Source: Paracoccaceae bacterium (GTDB taxonomy: Bacteria > Pseudomonadota > Alphaproteobacteria > Rhodobacterales > Rhodobacteraceae). From it: DNA of 12,083 bases. Under the pieces are notes generated by a model that ran no database searches, was not told the origin of the DNA, and saw only the letters and a program-made list of their open reading frames with translations. The DNA lies in contig PXES01000168.1 of NCBI GenBank assembly GCA_003564655.1, positions 1 through 12,083 on the forward strand, written 5' to 3'. The position numbers and the translations under genes were made by a program. Of this stretch, positions 1 through 5,620 are shown piece after piece. Position 1 is the stretch's first letter; every line of letters begins with the position of its first letter.

Positions 1-1032
1 GCCTCGACCGGGGTGGTGGGCGCCACTGTGGTCACGATGGGGCTGATATCGCTTCCGGCGATGATGCGCGCGGGCTATGACCCGAAACTCGCCTGCGGTG
101 CGATCTGCGCCAGCGGGACGCTGGGGCAGATCATCCCGCCCTCGACCGTGCTGATCTTCATGGGCGACATGATCGCGGGCATGAATGCCGAAGCGCAGAT
201 GTCTCTTGGCAACTTCGCCCCGACGACTGTCTCGGTCGGCGATCTGTTCGCCGGTGCGATCCTGCCGGGGCTGCTGCTGGTCGGGCTGTATATTCTCTAC
301 ATCCTGTTCAAGGCCGTCACCGATCCGCAAAGCTGTCCCGCCACACCCGTACCACCCGAGGAAAAGGCCGGGCTCTGGAAGGAGATCCTGTTCGCTCTGG
401 TCCCGCCCCTTCTGCTGATCGCGGCCGTGCTGGGCTCGATCCTGGGCGGCATCGCAACACCGACGGAGGCGGCCTCCGTCGGCGCAGTGGGCGCGACGGT
501 GCTGGCGGCGCTGCGCTGGCGGCTGTCCTTCGGGGTGTTCAGCGAGGTGGCGCGGCGTACGGCGGTCATCACCTCGATGATCTTCATCATCCTGTTCGGC
601 GCGTCGGTCTTTGCCATTGTGTTTCGGCAGATGGGCGGCGACCGGCTGGTGCGCGAATTCCTGACCGCGATGCCGGGTGGTGCAATGGGGGCGATGATCG
701 TGGTCATGCTGATCATGTTCATCCTCGGTTTCATCCTCGACACGTTCGAGATCATCTTCATCGTGCTGCCCATCACCGCGCCGACGCTGCTGATCCTGGG
801 CGTCGATCCGATCTGGCTGGGAGTGATGATCGGCGTGAACCTGCAGACCAGCTTCCTGACACCACCTTTCGGCTTCTCGCTCTTCTACTTACGGGGGGTG
901 GCCCCCAATTCGGTCAGCACCGGCATGATCTATCGCGGAGCGATTCCCTTCGTGCTGCTGCAGGTTCTTGCGATAGCGACGCTGTTCGTCTTCCCCGGGC
1001 TGGTGCTCTGGCTGCCCTCGGTCCTGTTCTGA
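1..1032 (+). CDS. TRAP transporter large permease (DctM-like), 5' end missing
   Basis: This is the C-terminal part (343 residues visible) of the large, about 12-helix membrane subunit of a tripartite ATP-independent periplasmic transporter, which drives solute uptake with an ion gradient. The frame is open from base 1, so the start lies outside the window. Family landmarks are visible: TLGQIIPPS near the beginning of the fragment, the ATPTEAASVGA loop in the middle, and FLTPPFGFSLFYLRG near the C terminus. The GDM and NFAP segments and the LTPPFGFSLFYLRG form match the mannitol/chloroaromatic-type branch of TRAP large subunits better than the C4-dicarboxylate DctM type, so the substrate may be a sugar alcohol, oxo-acid or aromatic acid. 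This substrate guess is inference. Hydrophobic segments alternate throughout. The stop overlaps the next start (ATGA at 1029-1035 region), which suggests translational coupling to the cupin gene. The family call is secure; the substrate is not. Confidence 0.93.
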   Translation, partial: ASTGVVGATVVTMGLISLPAMMRAGYDPKLACGAICASGTLGQIIPPSTVLIFMGDMIAGMNAEAQMSLGNFAPTTVSVGDLFAGAILPGLLLVGLYILYILFKAVTDPQSCPATPVPPEEKAGLWKEILFALVPPLLLIAAVLGSILGGIATPTEAASVGAVGATVLAALRWRLSFGVFSEVARRTAVITSMIFIILFGASVFAIVFRQMGGDRLVREFLTAMPGGAMGAMIVVMLIMFILGFILDTFEIIFIVLPITAPTLLILGVDPIWLGVMIGVNLQTSFLTPPFGFSLFYLRGVAPNSVSTGMIYRGAIPFVLLQVLAIATLFVFPGLVLWLPSVLF

Positions 1033-1463
1033 TGACCGCCCAAGAAGTCATCGCACGCTTCAGCCTGGCCCCGCACCCCGAGGGGGGCTGGTATCGGCAA
1101 ACCTGGGTGGCCGAGGCCGAGGGCGAGGCGCGCCCCGCGGGAACGGCGATCCTGTTCCTGCTGGCAGAGGGAGAGCGCAGCCACTGGCACCGCGTCGATG
1201 CGGTCGAGATATGGCACTTCCACGCCGGAGCAGCGCTGGAGTTGTCCATCGCGCCAGATGCCGCAGGCCCGGCCCGCGCGCAGGTCCTGGGCAGTGATCT
1301 GGCGCGGGGTCAGTTGCCGCAGGGTATTGTGCCCGCGTATCACTGGCAGGCCGCGCGCAGCCTCGGGGATTGGTCGCTGGTCGGCTGCACCGTCTCGCCC
1401 GGCTTTCGCTTCGAGGGTTTCGAACTCGCCCCGCCCGGCTTTGACATTCCCGTCGCGCCTTGA
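1032..1463 (+). CDS. DUF985 (Cupin_5) family protein
   Basis: This is a 143-residue single-domain cupin of the DUF985/Cupin_5 family. Motifs appear in the family order: HPEGGWYRQT (residues 15-24), an FLL strand near 42-44, SHWHRVDAVEIWHFHAG (50-66), VLGSDL near 85-90, GQLPQGIVP (93-101), and the C-terminal LVGCTVSPGFRFEGFEL (116-132). His and Glu residues at 53, 59 and 62 lie where cupins often bind metal or a sugar-like ligand. The family's reaction is not settled to my knowledge, so no enzyme activity is given. No signal peptide or membrane segment is seen, so the protein is probably cytosolic. Its ATG overlaps the stop of the TRAP permease (ATGA), so the two are probably co-translated. 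Length fits the family (about 140-170 residues). Confidence 0.9.
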   Translation: MTAQEVIARFSLAPHPEGGWYRQTWVAEAEGEARPAGTAILFLLAEGERSHWHRVDAVEIWHFHAGAALELSIAPDAAGPARAQVLGSDLARGQLPQGIVPAYHWQAARSLGDWSLVGCTVSPGFRFEGFELAPPGFDIPVAP

Positions 1464-1488
1464 CGCACCCCGCCCCGGCGCGTAAAGC
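1460..1488 (+). promoter_or_regulatory. Candidate sigma-70-type promoter for rplS-rpmE
   Basis: TTGACG (1460-1465, five of six matches to the -35 consensus) is followed after exactly 17 bases by TAAAGC (1483-1488, three of six for -10). The -35 overlaps the stop codon of the upstream cupin gene. If used, transcription would start near 1495 and leave a leader of about 195 nt before rplS. It is a sequence match only, and the -10 is weak. Confidence 0.4.
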
Positions 1489-1596
1489 ACAGCCGTCCCG
1501 CATCGGAATCGGCGCGTGGACCCTTTGGTGTTGCCATTCTGACGCTTCGGCAGGGGCAGTGCAGCGCCCGAGGCCTGACAAGAACGCTTGACCACT

Positions 1597-1636
1597 CTCT
1601 GGCGGGCACTGCGGTGGACCCGGACGAAGACCAGAG
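1597..1636 (+). promoter_or_regulatory. Possible structured leader element upstream of rplS
   Basis: Two nested stems can be drawn. The outer one pairs CTCTGG (1597-1602) with CCAGAG (1631-1636). The inner one pairs CGGGCAC (1603-1609) with GTG (1614-1616) and CCCG (1619-1622), leaving a TGCG loop and a two-base bulge. The element ends 55 nt before the rplS start. Ribosomal-protein leaders often carry such autoregulatory structures, but whether this is one is inference. In GC-rich DNA a pairing of this size can arise by chance. Confidence 0.3.
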
Positions 1637-1691
1637 CTCTTGGCCAGCCAGACCTGCGCGGGACAACCGTGCGCAACCGAGAGGATTTGCG

Positions 1692-2072
1692 ATGAACCTT
1701 ATCGCACAGATCGAAGCCGAGCAGATCGCGGAGCTTGGCAAGGACATCCCGGATTTCAAGGCCGGTGACACCATCCGCGTGGGCTACAAGGTGACCGAGG
1801 GCACCCGTTCGCGCGTGCAGGCCTTCGAGGGCGTCTGCATCGGGCGCAAGGGCGGCAACGGCATCGGCGCGTCCTTCACCGTGCGCAAGATCTCGTTCGG
1901 CGAAGGGGGGGAGCGTGTGTTCCCCCTGCATTCGACCAATATCGACAGCATCACCGTGGTCCGCCGCGGCAAGGTGCGCCGCGCGAAGCTCTATTACCTG
2001 CGCGCGCGCCGCGGCAAGTCGGCCCGCATCGCCGAGAAGACCAATTACCGTCCGCTCAAGACATCCGCCTGA
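1692..2072 (+). CDS. rplS: 50S ribosomal protein L19
   Basis: L19 is a 126-residue protein of the large ribosomal subunit that sits at the interface with the 30S subunit. Family landmarks are plain: FKAGDTIRVGYKVTEG (about residues 24-39), the RSRVQAFEGVCIGRKGG block (41-57), FTVRKISFGEG, VFPLHS and the basic RRGKVRRAKLYYLRARRGK stretch. It is slightly longer than the enterobacterial protein (about 115 residues) because of a short C-terminal tail, as is usual in alphaproteobacteria. The ATG at 1692 is chosen because AGAGGA lies 7 bases upstream and the protein then begins at the usual MNLI/IEAEQI N terminus; the in-frame GTG at 1614 would add 26 non-conserved residues. A run of seven G bases (1905-1911) lies inside the gene. 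rpmE follows 11 nt after the stop. The rimM/trmD genes that often precede rplS are not in the window; a TRAP/cupin pair is there instead. Confidence 0.98.
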   Translation: MNLIAQIEAEQIAELGKDIPDFKAGDTIRVGYKVTEGTRSRVQAFEGVCIGRKGGNGIGASFTVRKISFGEGGERVFPLHSTNIDSITVVRRGKVRRAKLYYLRARRGKSARIAEKTNYRPLKTSA

Positions 2073-2083
2073 GGAGTTCCGCG

Positions 2084-2305
2084 ATGAAAGCCGAAACGCA
2101 TCCCTATTACCACCTGATCAACGTCAAGCTGACTGACGGCACTGTGGTTCAGATGAAATCGACCTGGGGCAAGGAAGGCGACACGCTGTCGCTGGATATC
2201 GACCCCAGCGTGCACCCGGCCTGGACCGGGGGCGGCACCCGCCTGATGGACACGGGCGGTCGCGTGTCCAAGTTCAAGAACAAGTATGCCGGCCTGGGCT
2301 TCTGA
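2084..2305 (+). CDS. rpmE: 50S ribosomal protein L31 (zinc-free form)
   Basis: This 73-residue L31 of the large subunit contributes to an inter-subunit bridge. The start is supported by GGAG shortly after the rplS stop. Recognisable blocks are HPYYHLINVKLTDG (6-19), STWGKEGDTLSLDID (26-40), HPAWTGG (44-50) and DTGGRVSKFKNKY (56-68). The four cysteines that bind zinc in the classic form (CxC near residue 16 and CxxC near 37) are all absent; the matching positions read VKL and the DPSVH region. Zinc-free L31 is the usual form in alphaproteobacteria, so this is not a damaged gene. The gene is co-transcribed with rplS and closed by a strong terminator 20 nt downstream. Confidence 0.97.
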   Translation: MKAETHPYYHLINVKLTDGTVVQMKSTWGKEGDTLSLDIDPSVHPAWTGGGTRLMDTGGRVSKFKNKYAGLGF

Positions 2306-2325
2306 AGCCAGCCACATCTGGACAG

Positions 2326-2356
2326 GGGGCGCGATTACCGCGCCCCTTTTTCTTTT
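2326..2356 (+). terminator. Rho-independent terminator of rplS-rpmE
   Basis: A perfect 8-bp stem GGGGCGCG (2326-2333) / CGCGCCCC (2339-2346) with an ATTAC loop is followed directly by TTTTTCTTTT. It lies 20 nt after the rpmE stop and is a textbook intrinsic terminator. Confidence 0.92.
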
Positions 2357-2370
2357 CCATGACAAGGGTT

Positions 2371-2430
2371 TGCCTGCCGCTTGTATCTGCTGCCGATGCT
2401 GCCTAGAGAAGGGTCGGCAGGCAGCAGGGT
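2371..2430 (+). promoter_or_regulatory. mipZ upstream region with two mutually exclusive inverted repeats
   Basis: TGCCTGCCG (2371-2379) is perfectly complementary to CGGCAGGCA (2415-2423). CTGCTGCC (2387-2394) is perfectly complementary to GGCAGCAG (2420-2427). The two right arms share 2420-2423, so only one stem can form at a time. The second ends right beside the weak ribosome-binding GGGT (2427-2430) of mipZ. A poor -35/-10 pair (TTGTAT 2381-2386, 17 bases, TAGAGA 2404-2409) can also be drawn. If that promoter is used, the repeats act as DNA rather than RNA. Confidence 0.3.
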
Positions 2431-2438
2431 AAGTCGCA

Positions 2439-3248
2439 ATGGCGCATATCATCGTCGTCGGAAACGAGAAGGGCGGGTCGGGAAAGTCCACGGTCTCGAT
2501 GCATTTGGCGGTCGGCCTCGCGCGGGCCGGATTACGCGTCGGCGCTATGGATCTGGACCTGCGCCAGTTGACGCTGGGACGCTACATCGAGAATCGCGGA
2601 AACTGGACAGCGCGAATCGGGGTGGACCTGCCCTCGCCGGTCTTCATGCCGCTGCCAGAGCCGGGGCGCTTTGACCTGCCCGAAGGCCCGGCGCTGCATG
2701 ACGCGCGCATGAGCGCAGCCCTCGAGGCGCTGGAACCGACGTCTGACATTATCCTGATCGACTGTCCCGGCGCGCATACGCGGCTGGGCCAGTTCGCCCA
2801 TTCGGTCGCGGACACGCTCGTCACTCCGATCAATGACAGCTTCATCGATTTCGATCTGCTCGCCCGGACCGACCCCGATACTGGCGCGGTCCTCTCCCCC
2901 TCGATCTACTCGGAGATGGTCTGGAAGGCGCGGCAGGCGCGCGCGGAGTCCGGCCTCTCACCGCTGGACTGGGTGGTCTTGCGCAACCGACTGGGAACCA
3001 CCGCAATGCACAACAAACGCAAAGTGGGCGAAGCCCTGCAAACGCTGTCGAAGCGCATCGGCTTTCGCGTCGCGCCAGGCTTCAGCGAGCGGGTGATCTT
3101 CCGCGAACTGTTCCCCAAGGGTCTGACTGTACTCGACCTGTCCGATACCGGGACCGAGTCGCTGACGCTGTCGCATATCGCCGCCCGCCAGGAGCTTCGC
3201 GACCTGCTGCAGGCGCTGCGATTGCCCGCGCTCAACCAAACAGCTTGA
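2439..3248 (+). CDS. mipZ: MipZ, ParA-type ATPase that positions the division plane
   Basis: This is a 269-residue P-loop ATPase of the ParA/MinD superfamily. In alphaproteobacteria MipZ binds chromosome-bound ParB near the poles and inhibits FtsZ polymerisation there, so the Z-ring forms at mid-cell. The N terminus has the deviant Walker A GNEKGGSGKST (8-18) with signature Lys11 and nucleotide-binding Lys16, then MDLDLRQ (37-43), the typical MipZ switch-I region with catalytic Asp at 40, and a Walker B strand ending in IDCPG (107-111). The RNRLGTT block (about 182-188) and GFSERVIFRELFPKGLTVLDL near the C terminus are also MipZ-like and set it apart from plasmid ParA. No membrane-targeting tail is seen. 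The ATG has only a weak ribosome-binding GGGT about 9 bases upstream. The preceding terminator indicates a separate transcript from rpmE. Its 3' end overlaps a convergent small ORF by 17 nt. Confidence 0.95.
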   Translation: MAHIIVVGNEKGGSGKSTVSMHLAVGLARAGLRVGAMDLDLRQLTLGRYIENRGNWTARIGVDLPSPVFMPLPEPGRFDLPEGPALHDARMSAALEALEPTSDIILIDCPGAHTRLGQFAHSVADTLVTPINDSFIDFDLLARTDPDTGAVLSPSIYSEMVWKARQARAESGLSPLDWVVLRNRLGTTAMHNKRKVGEALQTLSKRIGFRVAPGFSERVIFRELFPKGLTVLDLSDTGTESLTLSHIAARQELRDLLQALRLPALNQTA

Positions 3249-3408
3249 AAAAACCGTTCCGCGGCAGTCTGGCCTCGCGTTCATGCGATAGCGCGTCAAG
3301 ACGCTTGCCGACACGGCCGTCTTCTTCTCCGCGGTTTCCGGCGCCAAGCCATGTCGCCATGACCGAATTGCCCTTGGTCTCTTTGCGTCCTGCCTTGTTG
3401 CGAAACAT
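3232..3408 (-). CDS. Small basic hypothetical protein (58 aa)
   Basis: This is a 58-residue ORF with no family I recognise. The start at 3408 is supported by AGGAG seven bases upstream. It is highly charged: a basic N-terminal half (FRNKAGRKETKG), a glycine-rich centre (WLGAGNRGEEDGRVG, about 19-33), a charged helix-like LDALSHEREARL (37-48) and a hydrophobic/basic end NGFFKLFG. No signal peptide, membrane span or cysteine is present. It converges on mipZ and overlaps its 3' end by 17 nt, and lies downstream of the dctPQM operon on the same strand, separated from dctM by 111 nt holding an inverted repeat. The good ribosome-binding site and sensible composition favour a real gene. Short length and the absence of recognised relatives keep confidence moderate. 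Confidence 0.5.
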   Translation of the reverse strand: MFRNKAGRKETKGNSVMATWLGAGNRGEEDGRVGKRLDALSHEREARLPRNGFFKLFG

Positions 3409-3448
3409 GCCTGTCTCCTGAAATGTGCGATGTTGAAAAATAACTGAA

Positions 3449-3474
3449 TTGCTGCGGCAGAAAGATGGCAGCAA
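3449..3474 (-). terminator. Possible weak terminator of the dctPQM operon
   Basis: On the - strand TTGCTGC (3474-3468) pairs perfectly with GCAGCAA (3455-3449) across a 12-nt loop. It is followed by a moderately T-rich ATTCAGTTATTTTTC. It lies about 46 nt after the dctM stop and before the small ORF at 3408. The T tract is interrupted and the loop is large, so it may instead be an operator or leader hairpin for the small ORF. Confidence 0.3.
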
Positions 3475-3519
3475 CAAGGTTAATGCTAGCCGAATGGGGC
3501 AGCACCAAGACGCACGAGA

Positions 3520-5016
3520 TCACGGCACGATCAGGAAAAGCGTGATCGCCGGAAATGCCACAAGGATCGCGACACGGATCAGATCCGATGCGACAAAGGG
3601 AAGCACAGCGCGATAAGTCTCGGTGATCCGCGTCCCAGGCGCCATGGCGTTGATCACGAACAGATTCATTCCAACCGGCGGGGTGATCAGGCCGACCTCG
3701 ACCACGATCAGCACAAGTATTCCGAACCAGATCGCCCGCATCTCCACATTGGCACGCTCGAGCGCGAGGTCGTTGACCCGCCGCAACCCCAGCGCCTGGA
3801 TCTGCTCGCGCGTCAACTCGCTTCCGGCAGCGATAGCAGCCTCGACGCTGCGCAACATCTCCGGCGCGACCTCGACCCCTGCGCGGATCGCCTCGCGCGC
3901 CCGCGCCGCGTGCAGGTCGGCCATGGCGACGAAATTGATGTCCAGCTCCATCACGATGGGCCAGAAGATCGGGATGGTCAGCAGAATCATGGACAGGCTG
4001 TCCATCACGCAGCCAAGGATCAGATAAAAGGCAAGGATCATCAGCAGCACTGTCAGCGGCCCAAGGCCCGATCCGCCGCCCCATCCGGCGATACTCTGCG
4101 GGACCTGCGTCAGCGCGAGGAACCCGTTATAGAAGGCCGCACCGAAGATGATGAAGAAGATCATCGCCGAGCCGCGCGCGGTGACTTGGAAGCTCTCGGC
4201 CAGTGTCTTGCGTGTCAGCCCGCCATTGGCCCAGGCGATAAGCCCGGTGCCCAGCGCGCCCACCGCCGCGCCCTCTGTGGGCGTGAACCAGCCCGCATAG
4301 ATCCCCCCCACGACCAGCGCAAAGACCAACATCCCCGGCCAGACCTGCGCCAACGCGCGCAGCCGCTCGCCATAGCCGACCCGCGCGCGCGTCCCGGCGG
4401 CGTCGGGGTTCATCCGGACATAGATCGCGATCACCACCATGTAACCGATCGCCGCCAGGACCCCCGGCACGATCGCAGCCAGAAACAGCTTGGCGATGTT
4501 CTGCTCGGTCAGGATCGCGTAAATCACCAGCACGACCGAGGGCGGGATCAGAATGCCCAGCGCCCCGCCCGCTGCCAGCGTCGCGGTGGCAAGGCCACCC
4601 GCATAACCGCTGCGCCGCAGTTCGGGCAACGCGACCCGGCCCATCGTGGCCGCCGTGGCCAGTGATGAGCCGCAGATCGCCCCGAACCCCGCGCTCGACC
4701 CGATGGCGGCCATCGCCACCCCGCCCCGGCGATGGCCCAGAAACCCCTCGGCCGCGCGGAACAGCGCTTGCGACATGCCGCCCAGCGTGGCGAAATGGCC
4801 CATCAGCAGGAACATCGGCACGATGCTCAGCGAATAGCTGGCGAAGGTGGTGAACACCTCGGTCTCAAGCCGCGAAAGCGGGCGGGCCGTGCTGCCGGTG
4901 ACCAGCACCAGCCCGACCAGCCCGGTCAGGAACATCGCCAGCCCGATGGGCACGCGCAGAAAAATCAGCCCCAGCAGCGCGGGAAAGGACATCAGCCCGA
5001 TGGCCATGGCGCTCAT
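3520..5016 (-). CDS. dctM: TRAP transporter large permease DctM with C-terminal insertion
   Basis: This is the large (DctM) subunit of a TRAP transporter, the multi-helix inner-membrane protein that carries the substrate with co-transported ions. Landmarks: RVPIGLAMFLTG (21-32), IVPMFLLMGHFA (65-76), SSAGFGAICGSSLATAATMG (107-126), GGALGILIPPSVVLVIYA (150-167), WFTPTEGAAVGA (243-254), IPIFWPIVMELDI (348-360) and FGILVLIVVEVGLITPPVGMNLFVIN (431-456). At 498 residues it is about 60-70 residues longer than a usual DctM (about 425-440). The excess is a charged, helix-prone block at about residues 361-427, between WPIVMELDI and AIWFGILV, which are nearly adjacent in typical members. The reading frame is intact on both sides, so this is an insertion, not a frameshift. 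The start overlaps the dctQ stop (ATGA), giving a dctP-dctQ-dctM operon. The substrate is probably an organic acid but cannot be read from the sequence. Confidence 0.95.
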   Translation of the reverse strand: MSAMAIGLMSFPALLGLIFLRVPIGLAMFLTGLVGLVLVTGSTARPLSRLETEVFTTFASYSLSIVPMFLLMGHFATLGGMSQALFRAAEGFLGHRRGGVAMAAIGSSAGFGAICGSSLATAATMGRVALPELRRSGYAGGLATATLAAGGALGILIPPSVVLVIYAILTEQNIAKLFLAAIVPGVLAAIGYMVVIAIYVRMNPDAAGTRARVGYGERLRALAQVWPGMLVFALVVGGIYAGWFTPTEGAAVGALGTGLIAWANGGLTRKTLAESFQVTARGSAMIFFIIFGAAFYNGFLALTQVPQSIAGWGGGSGLGPLTVLLMILAFYLILGCVMDSLSMILLTIPIFWPIVMELDINFVAMADLHAARAREAIRAGVEVAPEMLRSVEAAIAAGSELTREQIQALGLRRVNDLALERANVEMRAIWFGILVLIVVEVGLITPPVGMNLFVINAMAPGTRITETYRAVLPFVASDLIRVAILVAFPAITLFLIVP

Positions 5017-5609
5017 CGCTCGGCCTCTCCCGGCTCATCGATGATGTCGCGATCCTGCACGGCCTCGATCATCCGTACGGCCAGCATGTAGGCCGCGACG
5101 ACCACGGCCACGACTGCAGCGCCCAGACAGGCGGCATAGGGCATCCAGACAGGCCATTCGAGGATGTAGGTCGTCTGCCCCGTGCGCAGCCGGTTCGACA
5201 TGCCGACCGACAGCCGCCACGCGATCAGCGCCAGCGCAAGGAAAAACGCCGCCTCGGCGACCAGCCGCAGCCAGCGATTGACCCGGTCGGACAGAGCAGA
5301 GGTGAACACATCGACCCGCGCATGGCCGAGCGTGATGTGACAATAGGGCAGGAAGCAGAAGATGGCGAAGGCCATGCCCAGTTCGGTCATCTCGAAATCA
5401 CCGAAGACCCGACCGACTCCCAGCCCCAGAAGCGCGTCGGCAAGGCCCGGCACAAGCGTCTGCGCAGCCTCCGAGCCCAGCGCCGCTGCCAGATGCCGTC
5501 CGGCGATGGAGAGGCAGGTCATCACGATCAGCGCCAGCAACACGCCGCCGCCGATCAGCGCCAGCGCACGAGCGACGGTCAGCATCACGCCATGTATCGC
5601 ACGCTGCAT
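5013..5609 (-). CDS. dctQ: TRAP transporter small permease DctQ
   Basis: DctQ, 198 residues, is the four-helix small membrane subunit that pairs with DctM. Hydrophobic segments lie at about residues 14-38, 74-94, 113-134 and 152-178. Family features are GDFEMTELG (70-78) just before the second helix and HARVDVF (96-102) after it. The tail after the last helix is short and acidic (DRDIIDEPGEAER). The ATG at 5609 is preferred because it lies just after the dctP stop behind a G-rich tract that can serve as ribosome-binding site. An in-frame ATG at 5636 would add nine residues (MRPPSRGGP) that overlap dctP and look non-native. The stop overlaps the dctM start (ATGA), which suggests coupled translation at a fixed Q:M ratio. 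Confidence 0.93.
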   Translation of the reverse strand: MQRAIHGVMLTVARALALIGGGVLLALIVMTCLSIAGRHLAAALGSEAAQTLVPGLADALLGLGVGRVFGDFEMTELGMAFAIFCFLPYCHITLGHARVDVFTSALSDRVNRWLRLVAEAAFFLALALIAWRLSVGMSNRLRTGQTTYILEWPVWMPYAACLGAAVVAVVVAAYMLAVRMIEAVQDRDIIDEPGEAER

Positions 5610-5612
5610 CGG

Positions 5613-5620
5613 CCCCCCCC
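5613..5620 (-). repeat. G8 homopolymer at the dctP/dctQ junction
   Basis: Eight consecutive G bases on the coding strand begin with the last base of the dctP stop codon (TAG) and end three bases before the dctQ ATG. The tract is the only plausible ribosome-binding site for dctQ. Length changes would alter its spacing but not the reading frame of either protein if dctQ starts at 5609. Confidence 0.9.

Noticed and set aside
1633..1640. AGAGCTCT palindrome before rplS as an operator
   Set aside because: It is eight bases, unspaced and without other context; its bases also take part in the larger stem, and chance is likely.
1614..1691. Upstream GTG start for rplS
   Set aside because: The 26 extra residues are not L19-like, and the ATG at 1692 has a good ribosome-binding site.
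1905..1911. G7 run in rplS as a phase-variation site
   Set aside because: rplS is essential, so switching off would not be tolerated. The run serves instead as a control showing that such tracts are background here.
930..1931. Long - strand open frame opposite the cupin gene and rplS
   Set aside because: It is antisense to rplS and a clear cupin gene, and its low-complexity, Arg-rich translation has no recognisable motif.
2084..2305. L31 without zinc cysteines as a damaged or novel protein
   Set aside because: Zinc-free L31 is the normal form in alphaproteobacteria.
3296..4084. - strand open frame overlapping dctM and the small ORF in another frame
   Set aside because: It shares the strand with dctM but in a shifted frame, and its Asp/Arg/Gly-rich translation looks like a shadow of DctM codons.
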